DNA of 64,000 bases, taken from assembly GCA_016714445.1 (NCBI GenBank), contig JADJNF010000009.1:744001-808000 (forward strand), given 5' to 3'. This DNA is from Saprospiraceae bacterium (GTDB lineage Bacteria > Bacteroidota > Bacteroidia > Chitinophagales > Saprospiraceae). The stretch's first letter is position 1. Each line of letters begins with the position of its first letter. A program made the position numbers and the translations under genes. This document shows, one piece after another, positions 27,027 to 38,500 of the stretch. The notes beneath the pieces are model-generated. The model saw nothing but the letters and a program-made list of their open reading frames with translations. It had not been told where the DNA came from and ran no database searches.

Positions 27027-28103
27027 TTAGTTAATTTTAATAAATTTTTTATTAAATAATTTGTCTCCTGTCTGTACAGATATGATATACATTCCTGCAA
27101 CTAACGAGGTAACATTGATCTTAAAATCTACATTTGTTTTTATTTCCTTCTTCAATATCACTTTACTTTCGGCATCCGAGATTTTTATAAACGCCGTTTT
27201 ATCTTTAGCATTGATATTCAGGGATAAATAATCATACGTTGGGTTTGGATAAATTTTAACATTAAAACTCGGGTCAGTCAATTCTACTTCACTAATGTTT
27301 GAGTTTTTCGATTCTTCTCCAGAATGATAAGTAATCTGATATTGGTATTGGCCGTATTCCAGCCCCTCATCCATAAATACATATTCCTGTGTATTCTGAT
27401 TATATGTCTGGTCTGAAATATTGGCAATAACGGAGAAAAATGAATCGTCTTTTGTTCTTTCTATCTGATAGTAACCTACACCTGTTTCCAAGGCCGGCTT
27501 CCATTTTAACCCTATAGATTTCTCTTTTTCTTTTTCAGCCTCCAATAATAAGTGTGGCTGGATCAAACCACACCACTCATACTTATTCATAATTTTGTTT
27601 TGTGCAAGACTTACTATTTCTGTAGTAAATTGTTTTTGTTCATTGTCAATACTCAAAGTAAGCTGTGAAACAGGATCTTCTTCTATAGCAATGTGTTCAT
27701 ATTTCTCCAGTTGAAAACATACCTGATGTAAAATTACAGGTTGATCTTTTTCAACGTAAAGTTTTCCGGTGTTTCCTGAACAATTCAGTAAAATTTTATT
27801 GAATCCGCTGCAGCCATCGACAATCTTGCTGTTGTCATCCATTACACATGATTTATTGGTTAATACAGCCGTACCACCTTTGGTACAGTCAGCAAGAAAT
27901 CCGGTAGTATAACTGGTAACTATTCCTGTGGTCGATGGTGTATACTGTAATTTATAACAGACAATTTTTTTCACACAATTTGACTCATCATTACAGCCAT
28001 TTTTCAGGTATCTTGATGGCAACCAAGTCATTTGTTGTCCAAAAAGTAAAGAAACATTGAAGATCAACACTAAGACAAAGGTTAGATTTTTTATATTTTT
28101 CAT
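27027..28103 (-). CDS. T9SS cargo protein, short member of the cysteine-module family
   Basis: From the ATG at 28103 this is a 358-aa protein. A signal peptide ends near VSLLFGQ. The cysteine-rich module follows directly (about 23-165), with VCYKLQYTPSTTGIVTSYTT, KSCVMDDNS and LHQVCFQLE. A short fibronectin-like linker and a type A T9SS sorting domain (VKIYPNPTYDYLSLNI, GMYIISV, KKFIKIN) complete it. It is the simplest of the three neighbours and shows the module can stand alone as the only mature domain. The in-frame ATG at 28133 would add a non-signal leader. Confidence 0.83.
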   Translation of the reverse strand: MKNIKNLTFVLVLIFNVSLLFGQQMTWLPSRYLKNGCNDESNCVKKIVCYKLQYTPSTTGIVTSYTTGFLADCTKGGTAVLTNKSCVMDDNSKIVDGCSGFNKILLNCSGNTGKLYVEKDQPVILHQVCFQLEKYEHIAIEEDPVSQLTLSIDNEQKQFTTEIVSLAQNKIMNKYEWCGLIQPHLLLEAEKEKEKSIGLKWKPALETGVGYYQIERTKDDSFFSVIANISDQTYNQNTQEYVFMDEGLEYGQYQYQITYHSGEESKNSNISEVELTDPSFNVKIYPNPTYDYLSLNINAKDKTAFIKISDAESKVILKKEIKTNVDFKINVTSLVAGMYIISVQTGDKLFNKKFIKIN

Positions 28104-28188
28104 TTTAATATTATTTATATTTTTAAAATACACTTTGGAAACCTCTCATTTTATGCCCATAAAGAACGAAAGGTTCCTGATTTTGATA

Positions 28189-30237
28189 TCAATTAAAACT
28201 AATTCCTGTCGTTTTATTTTGGGTGAGTTTCCATTTTGTCTCATCCAACGAATTGGTTGCACTGTTCATATCTATATCTCCCTTATTGTATCCCAGTTTA
28301 TTCTGATCATTTTTCCAGCTTGTCCTATCCACGGAATTAATACCGGCTCTGGAAGATACCTGGTCTACATTACCTTCAATCATTCCCCAAACTCCGGGTT
28401 CAAGGAGATTTTGACCATGTCTGAAAATAGGTGCATAAGAATTATTCAAAGAAAAATCCAGATTTAAGTAAGCGCCATTTTCAATAATGGATGCAGTATC
28501 CATTACGGCAAGATGATTTCTATGTTCTACCAAAATGTAATAAGTACTGGATGTGTTGATGGTTAATAGGTTAGGACAAGTCTCCGGAAATGTTATTTCA
28601 CCGTTTTTATGTATCCAGCCTGCACATTTGAATATGTTTCCTGCAGGTAGTATGGAATTTTCTCTGATGGTTACCAAAACCCAGTCACTTACATGTTTTG
28701 GATATGGTATGACTCCAACCGGAGCACCTGGTGATAACGGATCTCCGTAGATCATTCCAGTATTACCAGTGTAATTCCAAGGCTGAGCACTATAAGGCTG
28801 ACCAAAAGGAGTATAAGGTGCTCCTATCATGATACTTGGCAGTCCTGATAACATTTTGTCCTGACCTGGTAACAAATGTAATCTGTTTAAGTCTGTTCTT
28901 ATGCTATCACCCGATACAGAATATGAACCTTGTAAATTGACTTTAATATTGATCTTTTTGCAATCTACCTGATATGTAAATACCCACAATTCATTATTAC
29001 CGGCACAATCTGTATAGGTATACGTATAGGTAATGGTACCGGTACAACCGCCTTGCACATAAGTACCTCCCAAAACAGGTCCGGTAGGAGTTATTGTTTG
29101 TCCGCATCCGTTATGAAATACAGGTAAAATCGAAGGAGTTACAGCATAAAGTGAAGATTCAATAATGGCAGAATTGACCACCGGTCCACCCACTTCAGTA
29201 ATGTTATCCGGTATATCCACATTTATGGTGTGTACGATGGTGGATGCATTCAAACAGGCATCTCTGATGGTATAGGTTCTGGTGATGACGATAGGACATG
29301 TGCCGCTTACCGCATCGCTGTGTGTGACCACCAAATCTATATCTGCTGTACAACCGTCACTGATAGAAGGATTGCCGGTCAAACCTTCCAAAGCCGATAC
29401 TGAAGTCAATGCCGTTGGTGCTGCTGAAATACTGCAACCTTCTACTGTGGTCGGTGTAATACTGCCACTGACTACAGGTACGGTATTGTCATCAACATTG
29501 ATGGTGTGTACGATCGTCGACTCATTCAAACAGGCATCTCTGATGGTATATGTTCTGATGATGACGATGGGACAGGTGCCACTAGCGGCATCGCTGTGTG
29601 TGACTACCAAATCTATATCTGCTGTACAAGCGTCACTGATAGAAGGATTGCCTGTCAGCGCTTCCAAAGCCGATACTGAAGTCACTGCGGTCGGTGCTGC
29701 TGAAATACTGCAACCTTCTACTGAGGTCGATGTAATACTGCCACTTATTACAGGGACAGTATTGTCATCTATATTGATGGTGTGTACGATGGTCGATGCA
29801 TTTAAACAGGCGTCCCTTATGGTATAGGTTCTGGTGATGACGATTGGACATGTGCCACTTGCGGCATCGCTGTGTGTGACTACCAAATCTATATCTGCTG
29901 TACAAGCGTCACTGATAGAAGGATTGCCTGTCAGTCCTTCCAAAGCAGATACTGAAGTCACTGCGGTCGGTGCTGCTGCAATACTGCAACCTTCTACTGA
30001 GGTCGATGTAATACTGCCACTTATTACAGGGACAGTATTGTCATCCACATTGATGGTATGGACGATGGTAGATGCATTTAAGCAAGCATCTCTGATGGTA
30101 TAGGTTCTCGTGATGACGATCGGACAAGTGCCGGATACGGCATCGCTGTGTGTGACCACCAAATCTATATCTGCAGTACATGCATCACTGATAGAAGGAT
30201 TGCCTGTCAGCGCTTCCAAAGCCGATACTGAAGTCAC
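28189..30237 (-). CDS. C-terminal part of the giant repeat protein (downstream of a frameshift)
   Basis: These 682 aa begin inside a 92-aa repeat and continue the same repeat array as the 2875-aa frame upstream, so the ATG at 30237 is not a true start. About three and a half repeats are followed by a PKD/HYR-like piece (GTYVQGGCTGTITYTYTYTD), a beta domain and a C-terminus with two dockerin-like calcium loops (GINSVDRTSW and GDIDMNSATNSLDETKW). Such ends are common on large Saprospiria surface proteins instead of a classical type A domain. One gene spanning 28189-39129 is the likely original state. Confidence 0.75.
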   Translation of the reverse strand: MTSVSALEALTGNPSISDACTADIDLVVTHSDAVSGTCPIVITRTYTIRDACLNASTIVHTINVDDNTVPVISGSITSTSVEGCSIAAAPTAVTSVSALEGLTGNPSISDACTADIDLVVTHSDAASGTCPIVITRTYTIRDACLNASTIVHTINIDDNTVPVISGSITSTSVEGCSISAAPTAVTSVSALEALTGNPSISDACTADIDLVVTHSDAASGTCPIVIIRTYTIRDACLNESTIVHTINVDDNTVPVVSGSITPTTVEGCSISAAPTALTSVSALEGLTGNPSISDGCTADIDLVVTHSDAVSGTCPIVITRTYTIRDACLNASTIVHTINVDIPDNITEVGGPVVNSAIIESSLYAVTPSILPVFHNGCGQTITPTGPVLGGTYVQGGCTGTITYTYTYTDCAGNNELWVFTYQVDCKKINIKVNLQGSYSVSGDSIRTDLNRLHLLPGQDKMLSGLPSIMIGAPYTPFGQPYSAQPWNYTGNTGMIYGDPLSPGAPVGVIPYPKHVSDWVLVTIRENSILPAGNIFKCAGWIHKNGEITFPETCPNLLTINTSSTYYILVEHRNHLAVMDTASIIENGAYLNLDFSLNNSYAPIFRHGQNLLEPGVWGMIEGNVDQVSSRAGINSVDRTSWKNDQNKLGYNKGDIDMNSATNSLDETKWKLTQNKTTGISFN

Positions 30238-32500
30238 TGCTGTAGGTGCCGCTGCAATACTGCAACCTTCTACTGTGGTCGATGTAATACTGCCACTTAT
30301 TACAGGGACAGTATTGTCATCTATATTGATGGTGTGTACGATGGTCGATGCATTTAAACAGGCGTCCCTTATGGTATAGGTTCTGGTGATGACGATTGGA
30401 CATGTGCCACTTGCGGCATCGCTGTGTGACTACCAAATCTATATCTGCTGTACAAGCGTCACTGATAGAAGGATTGCCTGTCAGTCCTTCCAAAGCAACG
30501 GTCACGGTGCTGCTGCAATACGCCACTCTGGGTCGATGCAACCTTCTCCAGTATCTATTACAGGGACAGTATTGTCATCCACATTGATGGTATGGACGAT
30601 GGTAGATGCATTTAAACAGGCGTCTCTGATGGTATAGGTTCTGGTGATGACGATGGGACAGGTACCACTTGCGGCATCGCTGTGTGTGACTACCAAATCT
30701 ATATCTGCTGTACAAGCGTCACTGATAGAAGGATTGCCTGTCAGTCCTTCCAAAGCAGATACTGAAGTCACTGCGGTCGGTGCTGCTGCAATACTGCAAC
30801 CTTCTACTGAGGTCGATGTAATACTGCCACTTATTACAGGGACAGTATTGTCATCCACATTGATGGTATGAACGATGGTCGACTCATTCAAACAGGCATC
30901 TCTGATGGTATAGGTTCTTGTGATGACGATCGGACATGTGCCGCTTGCGGCATCGCTATGTGTGACTACTAAATCTATATCTGCTGTACATCCGTCACTG
31001 ATAGAAGGATTGCCTGTCAGCGCTTCCAAAGCCGATACTGAAGTCACTGCCGTTGGTGCTGCTGAAATACTGCAACCTTCTACTGTGGTCGGTGTAATAC
31101 TGCCACTTACAACAGGTACGGTATTGTCATCTACATTGATGGTGTGTACGATGGTCGATTCATTCAAACATGCATCTCTGATGGTATAGGTTCTGGTGAT
31201 GACGATCGGACAGCTTCCGCTAACCGCATCACTGTGGGTGACCACTAAATTTTCATCTGCTGTACAGCCGTCACTGATAGAAGGATTGCCTGTCAGCGCT
31301 TCCAAAGCCGATACTGAAGTCACTGCTGTAGGTGCCGCCGCAATACTGCAACCTTCTACTGTGGTCGATGTGATGCTGCCACTGACAACTGGGACAGTAT
31401 TGTCATCCACATGTATGGTGTGTACGATGGTCGATGCATTCATACAGGCATCCCTTATGGTATAGGTTCTGGTGATGACTATCGGACAGGTGCCACTTGC
31501 GGCATCACTGTGTGTGACCACCAAATCTATATCTGCTGTACATCCGTCACTGATAGAAGGATTGCCGGTCAGCGCTTCCAAAGCCGATACTGAAGTCACT
31601 GCTGTAGGTGCTGCTGAAATACTGCATCCTTCTACTGTGGTTGATGTGATGCTGCCACTGACTACAGGTACAGTATTGTCATCCACATTGATGGTATGAA
31701 CGATGGTCGACTCATTCAAACAGGCGTCTTTGATGGTATAGGTTCTGGTGATGACGATCGGACAGCTTCCGCTAACCGCATCACTGTGGGTGACCACTAA
31801 ATTTTCATCTGCTGTACAGCCGTCACTGATAGAAGGATTGCCTGTCAGCGCTTCCAAAGCCGATACTGAAGTCACTGCTGTAGGTGCCGCCGCAATACTG
31901 CAACCTTCTACTGTGGTCGATGTGATGCTGCCACTGACAACTGGGACAGTATTGTCATCTACATTGATGGTGTGTACGATGGTCGATGCATTCATACAGG
32001 CATCCCTTATGGTATAGGTTCTCGTGATGACTATCGGACAGGTGCCACTTGCGGCATCACTGTGTGTGACCACCAAATCTATATCTGCTGTACATCCGTC
32101 ACTGATAGAAGGATTGCCGGTCAGCGCTTCCAAAGCCGAAACTGAAGTCACTGCTGTAGGTGCCGCCGCTATACTGCAACCTTCTATCGTGGTCGATGTG
32201 ATACTGCCACTGACAACTGGGACAGTATTGTCATCCACATGTATGGTGTGTACGATGGTCGATGCATTCATACAGGCATCCCTTATGGTATAGGTTCTCG
32301 TGATGACTATCGGACAGGTGCCACTTGCGGCATCACTGTGTGTGACCACCAAATCTATATCTGCTGTACATCCGTCACTGATAGAAGGATTGCCGGTCAG
32401 CGCTTCCAAAGCCGAAACTGAAGTCACTGCTGTAGGTGCTGCTGAAATACTGCAACCTTCTACTGTGGTCGATGTGATGCTGCCACTGACAACAGGAGCT
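29210..32500 (-). repeat. Twelve tandem 276-bp repeats inside the giant gene
   Basis: A unit of 276 bases (92 aa) recurs twelve times in register, with one copy 18 bases short. Each codes for SGSIT-x-T-x-VEGCSI-x-AAP, then SALEALTGNPSISD, SGTCPIVITRTYTI and STIVHTINVDDNTVP. Copies are nearly identical at DNA level, differing at a few positions such as ALEAL/ALEGL and DIDL/DENL. This is coding repetition that resembles HYR-type adhesin modules, with four Cys per unit. There are no spacers, so it is not CRISPR. Confidence 0.9.
30421..30560 (-). other. Scrambled segment breaking the giant gene
   Basis: Compared with sister repeats, a GT dinucleotide is missing near 30428 and the segment 30500-30557 is rearranged and 16 bases short. 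Together they remove 18 bases (six codons), but the frame between them is lost, giving a TGA at 30502-30504. Sequence outside the segment is normal. Confidence 0.75.
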
Positions 32501-35500
32501 GTGTTGTCAATACTTGTGTTATACATCACACTACTTTGCAAACCGCATGCATCATTTGCTGTTACTGTGATTACTGCCGTGCAAGTTCCTGAAGTACTGA
32601 CAAAATAAGTGATTGTTCCGAGACAGTCATCTGTAGCAGAAGTGGCACTCAACGCTGCTGCTTCAGCCGCTCCTACAGAACCATAACATGACGCAATAGT
32701 TCCCTGAGTTATCACAGGTGGTTTGTTTCCTTCCACTGTAAAAGGGCTGAATATTGGAAATTCATCAACTGCTCCGGATACAGGTAAGTCGATACTCATA
32801 GAAATATCAGTGATAAAATCTTCAATTATATTTTTTGATGAATTATCGGGTAAATTCAAACAGATTTGATGAATAATTACCGGTACCCCTGAAGTTATTG
32901 ACAGAGACCCGTTTGAACCGGAAGAATTCATTAACACACCATTTGGTCCCATACAACTTATCGTTTCATAGCTGTTATCATCCATGACACATGATGTATT
33001 TGAAATTATCGGTGAACTCATTCCATTACAATTCATCAGAAACCCTGTTGTATAAGATGCAAGTGTTCCCGTCGTGGCAGGTGTATACTGTAATCCAAAA
33101 CAAAAAGTCTGGGTACAACAATTTGTGGAACTACTACAGGTACTATTGGTGATACCGTTAATGAGAGGAACCCAGGTGACAGAAGCTACTTCATCTATAT
33201 TTCCATCACAATTATCATCAATACCATTGCCAACAATTTCTGTTGCACCAGGATTGGCTAAAGCATTACTGTCATTACAATCTGTATTGTTAGCCACATA
33301 ACCGTTTGGTTTTGCACATGCGGATATTGAAACATTAAGATTGCCATATGTGTCTCCATCGGCGTCTGCATACCAAGTAAGTGTTGTTCCGGGATTTCCT
33401 TTCCAGTTGGAAGTAGATCCGTTTAAAGCAAAATTATTCAAGGTTCCTGTGATACCACCACTTGTTCTGTCAAGGATGGAATTAAGACCTGTATTAGTTC
33501 CTCCTCCAACTGCAGTGGCATGGTTGAAATCATAGTAAGCCAGCAAACCTGCTGCTGAGCCGGGAACTACGGCGTTTTTAAATGCGTTGACTTCTGCACC
33601 TGTGCGTGCTATATTCCAAATACGCAATTCGTCAATTTCCCCTCCAAATGGATTTCCACAAGGATTAGAGCCCAGAGAAAGTACAGCCGTATTGTTCAGG
33701 TTGGTGGTGAGCGTACCCACAGCATCGAGAGCACCGTCAATGTAAATCCGAATGGCTCCATTCTTCCTGACTACAGCGATGTGATGCCAGTTGCCATCAT
33801 TGACGGAAGTGGAAGATGTTACAGTTCCTCCATTTCCGCCTGAAGTGTTTTCAAACATTTCAATTCGGAGTTTCCCGGTAACTATCTGAAGGTTCCAGAA
33901 ATTGTCATATGCGCAAACCCCACGTTTAGATAAGATGGAACTAGCCGATTGGGATGTTTTTATGCGCGCTTCCAAGCTGAAGTCTCCGGAACCGAAGTTA
34001 CCTAATGTGTTTCCAAAAGTCACATGATCATCTGAACCATCAAGATGTAACGATAAAGTATTTTCATCATTTACACCATTACAGTTTTCATCTGTAACAT
34101 TACCACAAACATCAGTGGAATTTGGATTCCGGGTGTTGTCATTGTCTGCACAGTCAAGATTGTGCGTGGTAAAACCTGTCATTGAACCACAATTCCAGGT
34201 CGTTGAAGAACCACCAAAACCATCGCCGTCATTATCAGCATAAAGGGTTGGATATGTCCAGGAACTTACCCAGTTTGATGTGCTACCGGACAGGGCAAAA
34301 TTTGTCAGTGTGCCATGGGCATAGTTTGATGTTTTATCTTTAGCCATTGTTAATCCCGTATTGCTCATGGCAGGTTTTCCATGGTCAAAAGTATAATATC
34401 GCACAAGACTGGTTTCATTACCATCTAGTCTAAGGTTCATGCGGGACTGAATCTGAGCTTGGGTAAGCGCTACATTCCAGAATCGAACGTCATCCAATGC
34501 ACCGTTCAATGGCAAACTTCCGTCGCTTCTGGCGCCTAAAGTGAGTGTAGTATTTGCTATGAAACTGTTTCGGGTCACATTAAGCGTAAGCATACCATCC
34601 ACGTAAATGAGAATGTTAGATGAACCATAACCGTTATGTACCAACGCTATGTGGTGCCATTGATTATCACCTATAAGACCTCCTATATTGCCGGAGCCTT
34701 CGAAGTATCCTATTTGATCATTCGAATAAACAACCAATTCAGCTGCAGGTGAACTACCACTCCAATGAATGATTTGCCGCCAAGTGCTGTTAGATGGCAC
34801 CTTCACCCATGCTTCCACTGTGAAAAATTCAGAATGTACCAAATTGGGCAGTGTGACCTTATTCCCACCGGTGCCAGCAAAATGCAAAGCTTTGTTTAAT
34901 TCCATATCTGTGCTGCCGTCACAGTCATCGTCTGTACTGTTTCCGCAAACTTCAGTAGAGTAAGGGTTGATATTCGGATTGTTGTCATCACAATCTGAAC
35001 TTACATTTTGATGGCCTGTCATAGTTCCGCAGGTCCAGATCGCAGAACCCCCAAAACCATCTGCATCAGCATCTGCATACAAAGTAGGATATGACCATGA
35101 AGTGACCCAGTTAGAAGTTGAACCTGTCAATGAGAAACCATTCAGTGTACCGTGTTGGATGTTTGATGTTTTATCTTTTGCAATGGTTAAATAAATATTG
35201 TTCATGCCAGGTGTACCATGATCGAGTGGATAATACCGAATGAGATTCGGTTCATTGCCATCCAGGCGTACATTCATGCGTGATTGGATTTGGGAGGGTG
35301 TGAGTGCTGTATCCCAAAATCGAACGTCATCTATTAATCCATTGAAGCCACTTCCAATGACTGTCCCGTTATTGGTGATCACGTTTGCCAGGGTAACCTC
35401 CAAACGAAGAACACCATCAACATATGCTTTTATATTGTTGCTTCCATACCCATTATGCACCAAAGCCAAATGGTGCCATACATTGTCTGCAATATTGATT

Positions 35501-38500
35501 CCTCCGTGAAAGCCGCCACCTTCAAAATAACCAATCAGGCTACTCCCTGAAATAGCAAAGGTTGAAGTAATCGGGCCGCCCGTCCATTGGATAAGATTTT
35601 GAAATCCCGGTGAAGAAGTTTTAATCCACATCTCTGCCGTAAATGTTGAGGAGTGAGCCACAAAAGGAATGCTGATACTATGTCCTGACCCGCCAAAATT
35701 CAACGCTTTATTCACTTCCACATCGGTGTTGCCATCACAATCATCATCAGAACTGTTTCCGCAAACTTCCACAGAGTACGGGTGGATATTGGCATTGGTA
35801 TCATCACAATCGGCAGCTATAAACACATACGGCCCGGCAGTGCAAAAGTTTGTTGTTGAAACGGATGAGTTACCAAATCCATCACCATCGCTGTCTGCGT
35901 ATCGGGTGACATCAACGCCAGTTGTATAGTTGGAGGGGATTCCTGACAACGCCATATTCATCATGGTGCCGTGATTATCATTGCCTGAAAAATCAATTGT
36001 CTCTGTATCATATAAATTGTCTCCTCCAGGGGCACCATCTTCAAAAGGCAAATAAAGTTTTAATGATGCGGGAGGTGACAGCAGCGGACAAAACATTTTG
36101 GATTTGATATCTGATACACTTCTGGCCACATTCCATATCCTCAGTTCATCGATGGACCCACCGAAATAATCGCTGTTATAATTTCCAATCTGAAGTGATG
36201 CGTTTCCCAAAAAATCGCTGGCAGAACGATCGCTGGCAACTAAAATACCATCTCTGTATATAAAGCGATTGTGTGAGGGCGACGAAATAGATTTATCATA
36301 TACACAACTCCAGTGATGCCACTGGTTGTCAGAATAGTTACCAGGAGCATCCAGATCATTTCCATAAAAAGCAAAGGTGAACAGATTATTGTTTCTGAAT
36401 CCAATATGTAATCGAGAGTTTGTCATATTCGGACCTTGGTTTATTACCATATCGCTTGTGTTATTGGTGGCTCTTTTAGCCCAAAACTCAACTGTAAAAG
36501 AAGTGTTGTTCAGATTGATTGCTCCTGATGGTAATTCCAGGAAGTCATTTGTGCCATCAAAATCAAGGGCATTGTTGCAACCTGGGTTTACGGAAACACT
36601 TAACGTGTAAGTTCTGTTATCGGATGGTAAGCTCACTACACATTGAACCGTGCCGCTTGTGGACGATGGATCAACCGTTATCATGTTTGTTGTGGAAGTA
36701 CCTGACCAACCAGAAGGAAGGGTCCAAGTATATGAAATAGCGCCGGGAACAACATCTACCGAATAATTCCAGTTAAAGTCAGGGCAAATGGTTTTATTGC
36801 CATTCACTATAAACGCATATTCATAAAGGTCTGACTTCCACAATCCCCTTCCATAAGTTGCAGCGTACAGTTTTTGTTCGTGATAATTAATATCCAGTTC
36901 CCAAACTTCTACATTGGGTAAATTATCAGAAAACAATATCCAGTCTGACATTGAATTGTCTCTGTAATATACCCCAACATCCAATCCTACATACAAACCT
37001 CCATTACTGTTTTTGTCATATACAATGCAGTTGGCCGGAAGATTAGGTAACGAACCACTGATGTTAGTCCAGGTAGCCCCTCCATCTATCGTTTTAAACA
37101 CTTTTCCATCGAAATAACTCTGATTTGAAGCCCAGATAATCAGTGGATTGGTCGGGTGTATTTCAAGCATAGAAATATTGAATGCGGGACAAACTATTTG
37201 GCTCCATGAAGTACCTCCATTTAAGGTTTTATAGAGTTCATAACCACTCCCGGTTATAATGACATTCGGATCAGAAGGAGCTACTTCAACTATAGTCTTT
37301 AGAAAATTACCAGTATCTGTTTCGTCCCCAATAGAGGTCCAGGTATTGCCCTGATCAGTTGATTTCCAAAGTTGGTCATAACCTGCATAAATCGTATTTG
37401 GGTTAAGCGGGTCAAGGGCATAGGGAGTTACCCAACTCCCTTCAGGTTGGCCGGGGATATTATTCTGGATATCCGTGAAGCTTAGTCCACCATTGGTGGA
37501 TCTGTGCAGTTCACCGTTCTGTATACATGCATACATAATGGCGGAGTTTTCCGGATTGATAGCACACTCCATACCATCACCACCTAAAACATCACTCCAT
37601 ACTCCTCCAGTGCTTCTTAGTTTTGTACCATTATCCTGTAAACCGGTGATAACTTTTGTATCGGCCTGGGAGGTACCCAATCTATACATCTGACTTATGA
37701 TTAGCCCATCACTATGAGAAGACCAGGCACTTCCACCATTGGTTGTTTTATATACCCCTCCGTCGTTACCGCTCCATAAGGTATTGTTGTTCTGCCATTC
37801 GTATACATGTTTGTCCGCATGAACTACAGGAGTGCCGTTGCCCAGGTTATACCAAAAATTATTGAGGGTCCAGGATGCACCGCTATTTGTTGATTTCCAG
37901 GTCACTATACCTCCGGTATATATAATGGAGGCATTGGTAGGGTCTACTGTCAGGCAAAGGTCATACCATCCCTGGTTTGCTGAACCACTGCCATCCGGGG
38001 TACCGTCAAGAATATTGGGTGTAGTGGATTGTGTGGAGAACGTCTCTCCTGCATCCATTGATTTGTACAAACCATTAAAAGTTCCTTCAGGAGAAGCAAA
38101 ATCAAAACTTAATGCATAGAGTACATTTGGATCAGCCGGAGATACACCCAGTGCTGTTCTGTAAGGGGAAGAACCAGGAATGGTGTATTTTTCTACCCAG
38201 TTATTTCCATTGTTTGTTGATTTATAAATTTTATCTCCATTACATGCGTAAAAAATATCTGTGGAAGCTGTCGGATTGGCTTTGATATCCCAAAAATCGC
38301 CAACTAGTTTGTTTGTCCAGCTAGCTCCTGCATTATTACTTACAAAAACACCTTGATTGCTTGCAACCATTATGGTATTTACATCGTTTTGATCTATCAG
38401 AATTTTTCGGATTCTATTTTCGTTTGACGATGGCCAGTTTAAACCTGTATTATTCCAGGTAGCACCTCCGTCAGTTGATTTCAACACGCCAATAGAAGGG

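Noticed and set aside
29210..32500. Periodic DNA resembling a CRISPR array
   Set aside because: The period is 276 bases with no unique spacers and it is translated in frame throughout; it is a protein repeat.
29282..32608. A ladder of plus-strand ORFs of about 89 aa (MMTIGHVPLAASL-like) spaced 276 bases apart
   Set aside because: They are antisense shadows of the minus-strand repeat units; their regular spacing comes from the coding repeat.
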